From the NCBI RefSeq assembly GCF_008107725.1, contig NZ_VIRN01000035.1:243434-307433 (forward strand): 64,000 nt of DNA, given 5' to 3'. Below are positions 55,684 to 63,873 of this stretch, piece after piece. This stretch comes from Marinobacter sp. BW6 (GTDB taxonomy: Bacteria > Pseudomonadota > Gammaproteobacteria > Pseudomonadales > Oleiphilaceae). The translations under genes and the position numbers were made by a program. Each line of letters begins with the position of its first letter. Positions within the stretch are counted from its first letter, which is position 1. The notes beneath the pieces are model-generated. The model saw nothing but the letters and a program-made list of their open reading frames with translations, did not search any database and was not told the origin of the DNA.

Positions 55684-55691
55684 CCACCTGG
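55672..55691. terminator. Hairpin spanning the stop of the ACT-domain gene
   Basis: CCAGGTGG (55672-55679) and CCACCTGG (55684-55691) form a perfect 8-bp stem around CTAA, which includes the TAA stop. Only GTTT follows, so it is a weak terminator. It separates two convergent genes. Confidence 0.6.
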
Positions 55692-55694
55692 GTT

Positions 55695-55829
55695 TCAGGC
55701 GCCGTTGAGGTGCTTTTCGTTCTGCTTCTCAAGCATCTGAGTTTTGCCGGCGGCGTATCTGAGTGCCACCGCCAGAGTGAAAAATGCCGCCAAGCCACCA
55801 AAAAGAGTAATCACAGGGATAACGTTCAT
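55695..55829 (-). CDS. Very small single-pass membrane protein
   Basis: 44 residues: a hydrophobic segment (VIPVITLFGGLAAFFTLAVALRYA, about residues 3-26, given here as its position only) then a charged tail (KTQMLEKQNEKHLNGA). GGAGG lies 11 nt before the ATG. It is probably an inner-membrane micropeptide with a cytoplasmic tail. It is convergent with the ACT gene (11 bp between stops). No family is known to me. Confidence 0.65.
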   Translation of the reverse strand: MNVIPVITLFGGLAAFFTLAVALRYAAGKTQMLEKQNEKHLNGA

Positions 55830-56221
55830 AGGTTTGAAGACCTCCAATGGTTTTATCGTTGGATCCTGCTTCCTTTTCGCAGAAGCTTCTCCAATCGATC
55901 AGTTACAGCGAGGACAAGTCGTCTGCCGCTGCATTGTGTTCAAGCTAATCATTAGTGTACTTGGAAGAGGCTTTCTTGGACGTATGCACAAACCATTACT
56001 GCACGTATGCAAAAACCCGTAGACGAGGCCGGAAATAGCTAACCCCGCGGCGCTGAACCCGGGTTGACCGTCGCCGCGCTGGCGCAGCGATTGCAGGCCA
56101 GTGAGTATCGACACGGCCATCCGGGCGATACAAAAGTCAAACAACACACCCCAAGTGCTTGCTGTCTAAGGTAAACCAGCCCTTTTAAACCAGGGGGAAG
56201 GAGGTGTGTATCTGGTCTCTT
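55830..56221. other. Intergenic region with a spaced direct repeat
   Basis: About 390 bp between the small membrane-protein gene (minus) and the MFS gene (plus). It holds two copies of CGTATGCA(C/A)AAAC at 55981-55993 and 56004-56016, 23 bp apart (about two helical turns), a layout common for tandem operators. I see no coding frame with a ribosome site or RNA gene. Confidence 0.4.
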
Positions 56222-57421
56222 ATGCGCCCAATTGGTGCAATTCTTGGTAGCGTCGCTCTATTGCAGCTCGGTAGTGGCCTGCTCAATACGCTTCTGGCCG
56301 TCACGGCCAACGAGCAGGGTTTCTCCACTGCAGTTATCGGCATGATCATGTCCGGTTTCTTCGTCGGATTCGCCTGCGGCATCTTTATCAGCGGCCGGCT
56401 GATTCGCCGCATGGGGCACATTCGCACGTTTGCCTTCTGCGCTGCGGTTTGTGCGTCCATCGCCCTGTTGCATTCGCTTTGGGTCAATCCGTGGGCGTGG
56501 ATGCTGCTGCGATTCTTCTACGGGCTGGCATTGGTCACTCTGATGACAGTGACGGAGAGCTGGCTCAATACCCGGGCTGAAAAGCACGAACGGGGGCGGG
56601 TATTTGCGCTTTACATGGTGGTCAATCTCGGGGGTATTGCCCTGGCGCAGCAGCTGCTGCATCTGAGCCCCGGTGAGTTGTTCCTTCTGTTCTCAATCTC
56701 GGCAATCCTCAGTTGCTGGGCCCTGTTGCCCATTACCATCACCAGTCGCAGCCAGCCCCATATCCCCGAACGAGCAAAAAGCAGCCTTAACAAAATTATC
56801 GGGTTTGCGCCGCTGGCCGTTGCTACCTCAATGCTCTCCGGTCTGGCCATGGGCGCGTTCTGGGGAATGGCACCGCTTTACGTGAGCAGGCTGGGGTTTG
56901 GGTTGTCTGAAGTGGGCCTGCTGATGAGCCTGACCATTGTAGGAGGTGCGCTGCTGCAGATCCCGATTGGCCGTTTTTCGGATACACAGGATCGGCGCAA
57001 AGTGCTGATCGTTGTGGCAGCGCTGGCGGCTGTTCTGTGTTTGACTATGCCATTTGCCTGGAGCAAGTGGTCGCTGATAACCATGTTCTTTCTATGGGGC
57101 GGCCTGTCCTTTTCGCTGTACCCTTTGGGCGTGGCGCAGTTGTTGGATCAGTTGCACCCGGACGAAGTGGTGTCAGGCTCCACCGACATGCTGGTGTTGC
57201 ACGGTGCTGGCGCTGCCCTGGCACCACTGCTGGTGGGTGCGATCATGAATCTGGTGGGTATTCAGGGAATGCCGTTCTACATGGCGGTTGTTCTGGGCTT
57301 GCTCGCTGCCTATGCCATCTATCAGGTGCGCCATGTATCCCTGCTCACCACCGGGGAGCACGCCCATTTTGAGCCGATGGCGCAGTCGTCTCACGAGATT
57401 GTTGAAATGATTGAGCGATAG
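56222..57421 (+). CDS. MFS transporter, YcaD-like
   Basis: About 399 residues with 12 predicted helices. The helix 2-3 loop has the MFS motif (SGRLIRRMGHIRT), and the pattern NTLLAVTANEQGFSTAVIGMIMSGFFVGFACG and TESWLNTRAEKHERGRVFALYM is typical of the YcaD group. The substrate is unknown. The frame opens at a GTG (56204) that overlaps a strong AAGGAGG; the ATG at 56222 is 17 nt from it, so neither start is ideal. Confidence 0.85.
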   Translation: MRPIGAILGSVALLQLGSGLLNTLLAVTANEQGFSTAVIGMIMSGFFVGFACGIFISGRLIRRMGHIRTFAFCAAVCASIALLHSLWVNPWAWMLLRFFYGLALVTLMTVTESWLNTRAEKHERGRVFALYMVVNLGGIALAQQLLHLSPGELFLLFSISAILSCWALLPITITSRSQPHIPERAKSSLNKIIGFAPLAVATSMLSGLAMGAFWGMAPLYVSRLGFGLSEVGLLMSLTIVGGALLQIPIGRFSDTQDRRKVLIVVAALAAVLCLTMPFAWSKWSLITMFFLWGGLSFSLYPLGVAQLLDQLHPDEVVSGSTDMLVLHGAGAALAPLLVGAIMNLVGIQGMPFYMAVVLGLLAAYAIYQVRHVSLLTTGEHAHFEPMAQSSHEIVEMIER

Positions 57422-57482
57422 ATGACTTGGTACCTGTGCCGCTACAATTTAAGGGAATCCTCCCACCTACAGGGTCACCAGA

Positions 57483-58532
57483 ATGAGCGACGTGTTAGAG
57501 AGATTGGGACTCGTTCCTTTCTTTATCCAACAACTGACCAACGTCAGTCTGCTAGATAATCGCCTTGGGCGTGTGACTTCAGTCCAGCGTTCCAATTGCA
57601 CGGTTTTCTCCGAGCCTGGTGAGAGGGTGGTGGAGCTTTCTGCCGCCTTACGACAGTCAACGGCCATTGATCGACCGACGGTGGGCGACTGGGTCGTGCT
57701 GGATGAGTCGCTTTCGCGGATAGAACAAGTCCTTGAGCGTAAAACTCTGTTCAAGCGCGTGGGTGCAGGGACCAATCATGAAATTCAGCCCATCGCTGCC
57801 AATATTGATATTCTTTTTATCGTTAGCTCCTGCAATGAAGAGTTTAAAGAATCCCGTCTGGAACGGTATCTCACCTTGTGTGCAGAAGCTGGGGCAATGC
57901 CCGTTGTCGTGCTTACCAAGGCCGACCTCGTTGACGATGTAGACAATTACGTCCGTCGAGCACGCAACACGCAATCCGGAATAGCGGTTGAAACGGCAAA
58001 TGCGCTTGATACTTCGACTCTAGATGGTGTTCGTTCCTGGATTGATAAGCAGTCTACTGTGGCTCTCGTTGGCTCGTCCGGCGTTGGTAAGTCGACCCTT
58101 TTGAATACACTGGCAGGGCGAACGCTCACTGCTACGAATGACATTCGCGAGGATGATAAAAAAGGGCGCCATACGACGACTCATCGCGAATTGCACATTC
58201 TGCCGTCCGGAGGGCTTCTCGTTGATGTTCCAGGAATGCGAGAGCTTCGGATTGCGGATGTTGATCAGTCAATCGGAGCCGTTTTCGACGATATTGAACG
58301 ATTGGCCGAGGACTGCCGGTTCGCTGACTGCCAGCACGATACGGAACCCGGTTGTGCCGTTCGTCGAGCGATAGAGGAAAACAGAATCGACAGTCGTCGC
58401 TTAGCTAACTATAAAAAACTATTGCGCGAGAATGCTCTGGCGACGGCAACCTTGGCAGAGAAACGTGCTCAAGGTCGGGCGTTCGCGAAAGTGGTGAAAG
58501 ATGGCAAAGATATAAAACGAAAGAGATTATGA
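57483..58532 (+). CDS. rsgA: Ribosome small-subunit-dependent GTPase RsgA
   Basis: 349 residues. An N-terminal OB fold (about 30-100) precedes the circularly permuted GTPase: G4 VVLTKADLV, then G1 GSSGVGKSTLLN, G2-region RHTTTHRE and G3 DVPGM. The C-terminal zinc cluster reads CRFADCQHDTEPGCAV. It helps mature the 30S subunit. There are slight differences from the typical rsgA context: no orn gene beside it. Confidence 0.9.
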   Translation: MSDVLERLGLVPFFIQQLTNVSLLDNRLGRVTSVQRSNCTVFSEPGERVVELSAALRQSTAIDRPTVGDWVVLDESLSRIEQVLERKTLFKRVGAGTNHEIQPIAANIDILFIVSSCNEEFKESRLERYLTLCAEAGAMPVVVLTKADLVDDVDNYVRRARNTQSGIAVETANALDTSTLDGVRSWIDKQSTVALVGSSGVGKSTLLNTLAGRTLTATNDIREDDKKGRHTTTHRELHILPSGGLLVDVPGMRELRIADVDQSIGAVFDDIERLAEDCRFADCQHDTEPGCAVRRAIEENRIDSRRLANYKKLLRENALATATLAEKRAQGRAFAKVVKDGKDIKRKRL

Positions 58533-58584
58533 GTACCCACTCAGTACTGGTGGGCGACGACAGGAAGCACCTCCCGAGGCCGTC

Positions 58585-59169
58585 ATGCAACCAAGCCAAT
58601 TGAACCGCTACAACCTTGTTCAACTGTGTTTGCAGGGCTCGATCTCGCTGGTTTTGATTTTATCAGTCACCGGTACGGTTAACCTTACCGCTCTGGTGAT
58701 CGCGATCGCCCTTTCGCAAGTGTTGGCTGTGATTGAGGTGTGGTCGGCCGCCAGAGGCAACACCGGCTCAACATTTGTCGCAAGCCTCATCCAGGTCGGT
58801 GCACGGATCGCAGTATCTGTTCTCTTATTCTTCTTTCTGCCTCTCGGGCCACAGTGGATGATTGTAGTTTTGGGCGTGGCTTGGGCCGGCGCGGATACCT
58901 TGAGATATCTGTACTACCTCCAGAAAGCGACCCGTGTGTTGGCCTGGGCCCGCTACAGCGGCTTCATCGTGCTTTATCCAATTGGTATGGCGCTGGAAAA
59001 CATGATCGTCTGGCGCTTGATGCAGCACTATCTCAACGAGCCTTTGTGGTTTTTTCTGCCGTTCTTATCCGTCTACCTCGTCTTTGCCGTACAGATGTAT
59101 CTCTACATGCTGCGCCAGAGGCGCCGCTTTCTGTCATGTGAGGGGCGGTCGGATCCCTCATCGGCATAA
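58585..59169 (+). CDS. HACD/PTPLA-family 3-hydroxyacyl-CoA dehydratase-like membrane protein
   Basis: 194 residues with about six hydrophobic helices. It matches the eukaryotic very-long-chain 3-hydroxyacyl-CoA dehydratase family: AVIEVWSAARGNTGS (the E-V-x-H/W region), LIQVGARIAV (Q-x-x-x-R), DTLRYLYYL and WARYSGFIVLYPIGMALE. The catalytic Tyr and Glu of yeast Phs1 (Tyr149, Glu156) have counterparts Tyr131 and Glu138 at the same spacing of seven. In eukaryotes it works in the ER elongation cycle. Bacterial members are rare and their substrate is unknown. Confidence 0.8.
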   Translation: MQPSQLNRYNLVQLCLQGSISLVLILSVTGTVNLTALVIAIALSQVLAVIEVWSAARGNTGSTFVASLIQVGARIAVSVLLFFFLPLGPQWMIVVLGVAWAGADTLRYLYYLQKATRVLAWARYSGFIVLYPIGMALENMIVWRLMQHYLNEPLWFFLPFLSVYLVFAVQMYLYMLRQRRRFLSCEGRSDPSSA

Positions 59170-59259
59170 TCTGAGCGTTCCGGCTCTTCAGCATTGGGCT
59201 CTGATTACCCGCATTTTTTGGCAACCTTGACCGACTCAAGAAGTTGCACAATCAGTCGA

Positions 59260-59276
59260 ACATAGATTATCTATGT
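59260..59276. promoter_or_regulatory. Perfect palindrome abutting the araC-type start codon
   Basis: ACATAGAT-T-ATCTATGT, an 8-1-8 perfect inverted repeat, ends 4 nt before the ATG at 59281 and occupies the place where a ribosome site would be. It is a candidate operator, most simply for autorepression. Confidence 0.6.
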
Positions 59277-59280
59277 CCTC

Positions 59281-60282
59281 ATGGCTCAAATAACGTCACT
59301 GTATGTCTATAAGGTCCTCAGTCAGGCAAGCCCAGGCGTCGAAACGCGGGACTTGATACGCGAACTTGGGCTTCCCTGGGAGGGCCCCATCGATCCAACT
59401 CAGATGGTGTCTTCAACGGAATATTATGATTTCTTTGCTGCTTTGGTTGATCGAGATCCGAATGGCCTCTCATTACCACTTAAAATCGGTGCCTCAATGC
59501 GAAGCGACGAATACGGCGCTTTCGGCCTGGCCTGGAAATCCGCGCCGACCTTGCGTGGGTCATTCACAAGGGCAGAGCGGTACGGGCATGTTCTGGGCAG
59601 TGCAGAAACGTATTCGCTTGAGGAAACGACACAGGGGTTCCTATTCAACCTTGAAAAAACGGGGGATGGTTGTCCAGGCATGCTGCTCTCCAATGAGGCC
59701 AGCATGTCGGCGGTAGACACCATTAGCAAGGAAGTGAGCTCCTCAAGCTTTAAACCGATGGCCATCTATTTCAAGCATGCACCGCGAGGCGATACCAGAG
59801 TCTATGCGTCGCATTTTGGGTGCCCGGTCCATTTCGAGTCGGGGCGAGATGCGTTGCTTGTCAATAAAGAAAGCCTCGAAGCTCTCAACAAACTGGGCGA
59901 CGAATCCATTGCCCAGTTTTTTGACCGACATCTTGAACAGCAACTGAATTCGCTTAAGGGCAACATCGACCTGCAACAACAAGTTCGGCGTGCTGTCGCC
60001 AACGTGCTTAGCGAAGGGGTACCGAAGCTGTCAGGGATTGCGTCCGAACTGAATATGGGCGCACGAACATTGCAAAGAAGATTGTCGGAGCAGGGGTATT
60101 CGTTTCAAAACGTTGTCGACATGGCGCAGAAAGATCTCGCACAGCGACTTCTGCGTGAGACAGACTACAGTCTTGCCGAAGTCGCCTTCCTGACCGGGTT
60201 TGCGGAACAAAGTGGGTTTACTCGGGCCTTCAAGCGTTGGGCGGGACAGACGCCACGATCCTATCGACTTCGAGCTCGCTGA
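59281..60282 (+). CDS. AraC-family transcriptional regulator
   Basis: 333 residues. An N-terminal arabinose-binding-like domain of the OruR/GliR type (about 20-200) and a C-terminal double HTH: LSGIASELNMGARTLQRRLSEQGYSFQNVV and YSLAEVAFLTGFAEQSGFTRAFKRWAGQTPRSYR. No ribosome site is visible before the ATG; a palindrome sits there. The NmrA-like oxidoreductase gene 111 bp downstream is the likely target. Confidence 0.9.
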   Translation: MAQITSLYVYKVLSQASPGVETRDLIRELGLPWEGPIDPTQMVSSTEYYDFFAALVDRDPNGLSLPLKIGASMRSDEYGAFGLAWKSAPTLRGSFTRAERYGHVLGSAETYSLEETTQGFLFNLEKTGDGCPGMLLSNEASMSAVDTISKEVSSSSFKPMAIYFKHAPRGDTRVYASHFGCPVHFESGRDALLVNKESLEALNKLGDESIAQFFDRHLEQQLNSLKGNIDLQQQVRRAVANVLSEGVPKLSGIASELNMGARTLQRRLSEQGYSFQNVVDMAQKDLAQRLLRETDYSLAEVAFLTGFAEQSGFTRAFKRWAGQTPRSYRLRAR

Positions 60283-60393
60283 AGCGGGGTTCAAGGTTGT
60301 CGCCAGTTGCACAAACTCTGGCACCCTGGGGCAATAACAAACAACACTGTTCCTCGAAAATTGACTTGCACTTACGAGAAAAGGAGCAAGTCA

Positions 60394-61236
60394 ATGAAAC
60401 CATCCAATCAGGCACATCAAACAATTCTTGTCGTAGGCGGTACCGGGAAAACCGGCAAACGCGTCGTTGAACAGCTCAAAAGCATTGGTCATGAGGTTCG
60501 AGTTGGGTCCCGCTCAGCGATCCCGTCTTTTGATTGGGCCAACGAGAAAAGCTGGGACGCCTGCCTCACTGGCGCAACCTCAGCCTACATCACTTACTCA
60601 CCAGATCTGGCAATGCCAGGAGCAACGGACGCTATCCAGGCGTTTGTTGGCTTGGCCAAACGACGCGGAGTGAAGCGACTCGTCCTGTTGTCCGGGCGTG
60701 GCGAAGCCGAGGCACAAGCCTGCGAAGACATTGTTCGGGAATCCGGCCTCGAATGGACAATCGTCCGCGCAAGCTGGTTTAACCAGAATTTTTCTGAAGG
60801 CGCATTCATCGACATGGTGTTGAATGGCGCGATCACTCTGCCAGCAGGCGATCAGGTCGAGCCTTTCGTGGATGTCGATGACGTTGCAGACGTGGCTGTT
60901 GCTGCGCTGACTCAGGACAACCACAGCGGGCGGATCTATGAAGTGACGGGGCCAAGACTGATGACCTTTGCGGACGTGGCAAACGATCTTTCCCGCGCGA
61001 CCGGTCGCGAGATTTCATTCATCGACGTTCCTCACAAGAGCTTTATTACTGAGATGGAGAACTCCGGGGCGCCCGAGGAGGTGGTCTGGATGCTGGATTA
61101 TCTCTTCGCAACGGTTCTTGACGGCCGCAACGCCCATTTGAGCGATGGCGTTCAACAGGCACTTGGCCGCCCACCGAAAGACTTTGCTGCGTTCGCAGAG
61201 GAAGTGGCGAAGACCGGTATCTGGGAAAAACGCTAA
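60394..61236 (+). CDS. NmrA-like NAD(P)-binding oxidoreductase
   Basis: 280 residues from the ATG at 60394, which has AAAAGGAG 7 nt upstream; the frame opens at 60307. Rossmann motif ILVVGGTGKTGKRVVEQL; KRLVLLSGRGEAEAQACEDIVRESG in place of a catalytic Tyr-x-x-x-Lys; WTIVRASWFNQNFSEG is typical of atypical SDRs such as YtfG/NmrA. It reduces quinones or acts as a redox sensor in the family. It lies downstream of the AraC regulator gene, same direction. Confidence 0.85.
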   Translation: MKPSNQAHQTILVVGGTGKTGKRVVEQLKSIGHEVRVGSRSAIPSFDWANEKSWDACLTGATSAYITYSPDLAMPGATDAIQAFVGLAKRRGVKRLVLLSGRGEAEAQACEDIVRESGLEWTIVRASWFNQNFSEGAFIDMVLNGAITLPAGDQVEPFVDVDDVADVAVAALTQDNHSGRIYEVTGPRLMTFADVANDLSRATGREISFIDVPHKSFITEMENSGAPEEVVWMLDYLFATVLDGRNAHLSDGVQQALGRPPKDFAAFAEEVAKTGIWEKR

Positions 61237-61361
61237 AGTCGGCTACAGAATTTGAATTTGAGGCTGTTTAAAAATAATCGCGACGCGATGTAACACTTGA
61301 ACCGGCCGGGTTACTGAAAGCTAACAGGACCACAGAGCTAAGAGAATCTTAGGAGCCCATC

Positions 61362-61931
61362 ATGGCGCACAAATTTGCGGAAATCGCTTTTACCCGGACC
61401 GTTAAGCAGGTCCAGGAGGAGATGGGCAGCCGGTCGGGTTACTCATCCAGTGAGACCGGCCCAGACCGAAACCATTTACTCAGGGAACGGGAGCGGGCCT
61501 TCATTGAAGCTCGTGACAGCTTTTACGTAGCCAGCGTCAGTGAGACAGGCTGGCCTTACATCCAGCATCGGGGTGGGCCAGTCGGCTTTTTGAAGGTAAT
61601 AAACGAGTCGACCATCGGGTTCGCTGATTACTCGGGTAATCGTCAGTACGTCACCACGGGTAACGTGTTGAACAATGATCGCGTGGCATTGTTCCTGATG
61701 GACTATCCGAACCGTAGAAGACTGAAACTCCTTGGACGGATGTCGCTTGTGAGTCCCGATCAGTCGTCGATTCTCGACGACCTGCAGGGCGATAGCTATG
61801 AAGCAAAGGTAGAGAAGGGCATGGTCATTCGGGTCGAAGCCTTTGACTGGAATTGTCCGCAACACATAACCCCTCGCTACACTCAGGTTGAGGTAGAAGC
61901 CCTGCTTGAGTCTATGCGCGGCGGGGGCTGA
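61362..61931 (+). CDS. Pyridoxamine 5'-phosphate oxidase-like flavin-binding protein
   Basis: 189 residues with the split-barrel fold: FIEARDSFYVASVSETGWPYIQHRGGPVGF, TIGFADYSGNRQYVTTGNVLNND and RVALFLMDYPNRRRLKLLGRM. The family binds FMN or F420; many members are of unknown function. A TAGGAG site precedes the ATG. It ends 7 bp from the convergent marR gene. Confidence 0.85.
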   Translation: MAHKFAEIAFTRTVKQVQEEMGSRSGYSSSETGPDRNHLLRERERAFIEARDSFYVASVSETGWPYIQHRGGPVGFLKVINESTIGFADYSGNRQYVTTGNVLNNDRVALFLMDYPNRRRLKLLGRMSLVSPDQSSILDDLQGDSYEAKVEKGMVIRVEAFDWNCPQHITPRYTQVEVEALLESMRGGG

Positions 61932-61938
61932 ATCGACA

Positions 61939-62403
61939 TCAAAGGGTAGACTGAAGTTTACTGCTGTAGCGCCGTAGTTTGCCTACGGTTTCTGACCAGT
62001 CATCTGTCCCTACCATATCGGTGAACTCAGCGTGAGCGTCTTCCCATCGTGCCAATGCCTGCTGGTATATGTCTTCGCCTTCCGGCGTCAGAGCCAGGCC
62101 TAGTGAACGCTTATGGCCTGTTGGCTGGGATTGCAGCAAGCCCTTGGCAATCAGTTTTTCAACTGTTCGCTGAAGTGATGTCCGCTCCATGCCGAGAAGC
62201 TCAGCTAGCTCGTTGATGGAGTTTGGGGGCGACAGTTTGATGGCATTCAGAATTGAGAACTGGGTAATCCTGAGGCCGGTGTCGGAAAGGTGATGGTTGT
62301 AGTGACGGGTTACCAGCCTGGAAAAAACACGGGAATAGAGCGCGGCGCAGGTTCTGGCAACCTCAAGAGGCGTTGTTTCCTGATCGAATGACTGCTCAGA
62401 CAT
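61939..62403 (-). CDS. MarR-family transcriptional regulator
   Basis: 154 residues from the ATG at 62403, which has AGGAG 6 nt upstream (frame opens at 62460). Winged HTH with NSINELAELLGMERTSLQRTVEKLIAKGL and wing SQPTGHKRSLGLALTPEGEDIY. The ligand is unknown. Convergent with the PNPOx-like gene and divergent from the next LysR gene. Confidence 0.88.
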   Translation of the reverse strand: MSEQSFDQETTPLEVARTCAALYSRVFSRLVTRHYNHHLSDTGLRITQFSILNAIKLSPPNSINELAELLGMERTSLQRTVEKLIAKGLLQSQPTGHKRSLGLALTPEGEDIYQQALARWEDAHAEFTDMVGTDDWSETVGKLRRYSSKLQSTL

Positions 62404-62587
62404 AATGGGCTCCTGCTCGATGAAGTGTATATGCATGATCCTAGGTTGAAGCCCGGGCAATGTCTAGTTAGTCAAGCTAATGGATTTGATGCGAATCTTG
62501 TTTAGTTTCAGTAACAGATAGGCCTCCAGGACGTCTGTGCAGTAAGGATCACTCTCTAACGTCCTCATCAAACACGAGGGAGGCACC

Positions 62588-63568
62588 ATGAAAAACCAGG
62601 AACTCAACCTGTTACACGTGTTCAGCGCCATAATGACGGAAGGCTCGATTACACGAGCGGCGGATCGCCTCGGCATGACCCAACCAGCGGTTTCGAATGT
62701 TGTTTCCCGAATGCGGACGGCCTGGAAAGATCCTTTGTTTGTGAAGCGGGGACGGCAGGTAGAGCCGACGTCCTATGCGCAAAGCCTTTGGGACCAAATC
62801 CGCAATCCCCTGTACGAACTGTCCAATGCGGTAAATTCCACCCGCTTCACGCCCAGTGAATCCCGCAGAACGTTCAGGGTAGCCGTCACCGATTTAATAC
62901 TTGAAATGGTCTGGCAACCGCTGGTCTCCGAGTTGCAGCAAAGTGCACCGGGTATTGATCTTCATGCGGTGCCTTTCTCGCCGGCCACCGCGGCGAACCA
63001 CCTTCGCGAAGCGAGCGTCGATTTCGTGATCGGGTTTTTCGAGCAGCATGACCACAGCCTGAGAAGCCTGTGGTTGTTCGACACCGGTTATGTTTTGGCC
63101 ATGAGAAGCGGCCATGATCTGAGTGGTCAACTGGTTGACCTTGACTCCTTTCTCAATGCGCAACATCTTCTGGCAACCATGTCTGGTGAGGCTCATGGCG
63201 TCGTCGACGATACACTCCACAGACGGGGTTTGGAGAGACGCGTCGCGGTAACGGTAAACCACTTTTCTGCCGTTCCGAATCTGCTCAGGAACTCCGATCT
63301 GGTCGCAACGATTCCGGAAGTTATTACCGGCGACTGCGAATTCTGCGCTGGTATTTCGATTACCAGTCTGCCAATTGAGGTGGAGCCAACCAGCCTATAC
63401 CTCGCATGGCATACCCGCCACGACCGGGATCCCGGCATCATCTGGATCCGGAGCGTGATCGAACGGGTTGCCAAGGCGTGTTGGGCAAAAGCGATGGCTG
63501 CCAGAGCGCTTGATTGCGGCCCGCTGACAATGATCGATTCTGGTTTAGACAATCGGCCCATTAACTAG
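62588..63568 (+). CDS. LysR-family transcriptional regulator
   Basis: 326 residues. HTH: GSITRAADRLGMTQPAVSNVVSRMRTAWKDPLFVKRG; the effector domain (about 95-300) has the usual two subdomains. The AGGGAGGCACC site precedes the ATG. It resembles the NodD/LeuO-like group (MTQPAVSNVVSRMR). No obvious target is adjacent, except the small exported protein downstream. Confidence 0.88.
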   Translation: MKNQELNLLHVFSAIMTEGSITRAADRLGMTQPAVSNVVSRMRTAWKDPLFVKRGRQVEPTSYAQSLWDQIRNPLYELSNAVNSTRFTPSESRRTFRVAVTDLILEMVWQPLVSELQQSAPGIDLHAVPFSPATAANHLREASVDFVIGFFEQHDHSLRSLWLFDTGYVLAMRSGHDLSGQLVDLDSFLNAQHLLATMSGEAHGVVDDTLHRRGLERRVAVTVNHFSAVPNLLRNSDLVATIPEVITGDCEFCAGISITSLPIEVEPTSLYLAWHTRHDRDPGIIWIRSVIERVAKACWAKAMAARALDCGPLTMIDSGLDNRPIN

Positions 63569-63644
63569 AACGCCTGTCCATTTGTACGCCTGCTCCAGTG
63601 GTTACTATTTCTCTCGTAGACATCAACCACTGGAGAAACCCATC

Positions 63645-63815
63645 ATGAAAAACGTAACTGCCAAAGCACTGCTTCTTGTTTCTATCGCCCTGATCTCTGC
63701 CTCAGCCAGCGCTTCGCTGGCAGACCGAAAATCAGACATCGACGATCACGGTGAGGCTGTGAGCAGTCCCTATTCTGGCCAGAAAGTGATCCGCGGGCAG
63801 GTGGTTCTTAAATAA
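63645..63815 (+). CDS. Small exported protein of unknown function
   Basis: 56 residues from the ATG at 63645 (TGGAG 8 nt upstream). A clean signal peptide (MKNVTAKALLLVSIALISASASA) leaves a mature peptide of about 33 residues, SLADRKSDIDDHGEAVSSP and onward, ending SGQKVIRGQVVLK. Charged, no Cys. I do not recognise the family. A strong terminator follows. Confidence 0.75.
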   Translation: MKNVTAKALLLVSIALISASASASLADRKSDIDDHGEAVSSPYSGQKVIRGQVVLK

Positions 63816-63834
63816 AAGGCCGTCATGAAAAAAA

Positions 63835-63866
63835 GGGGCAAGGATTTTTATCCTTGCCCCTTTTTT
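63835..63866 (+). terminator. Strong intrinsic terminator
   Basis: GGGGCAAGGAT (63835-63845) and ATCCTTGCCCC (63850-63860) form a perfect 11-bp stem with a TTTT loop, then TTTTTT. A-run on the left makes it possibly bidirectional. Confidence 0.92.
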
Positions 63867-63873
63867 ATGTGCT

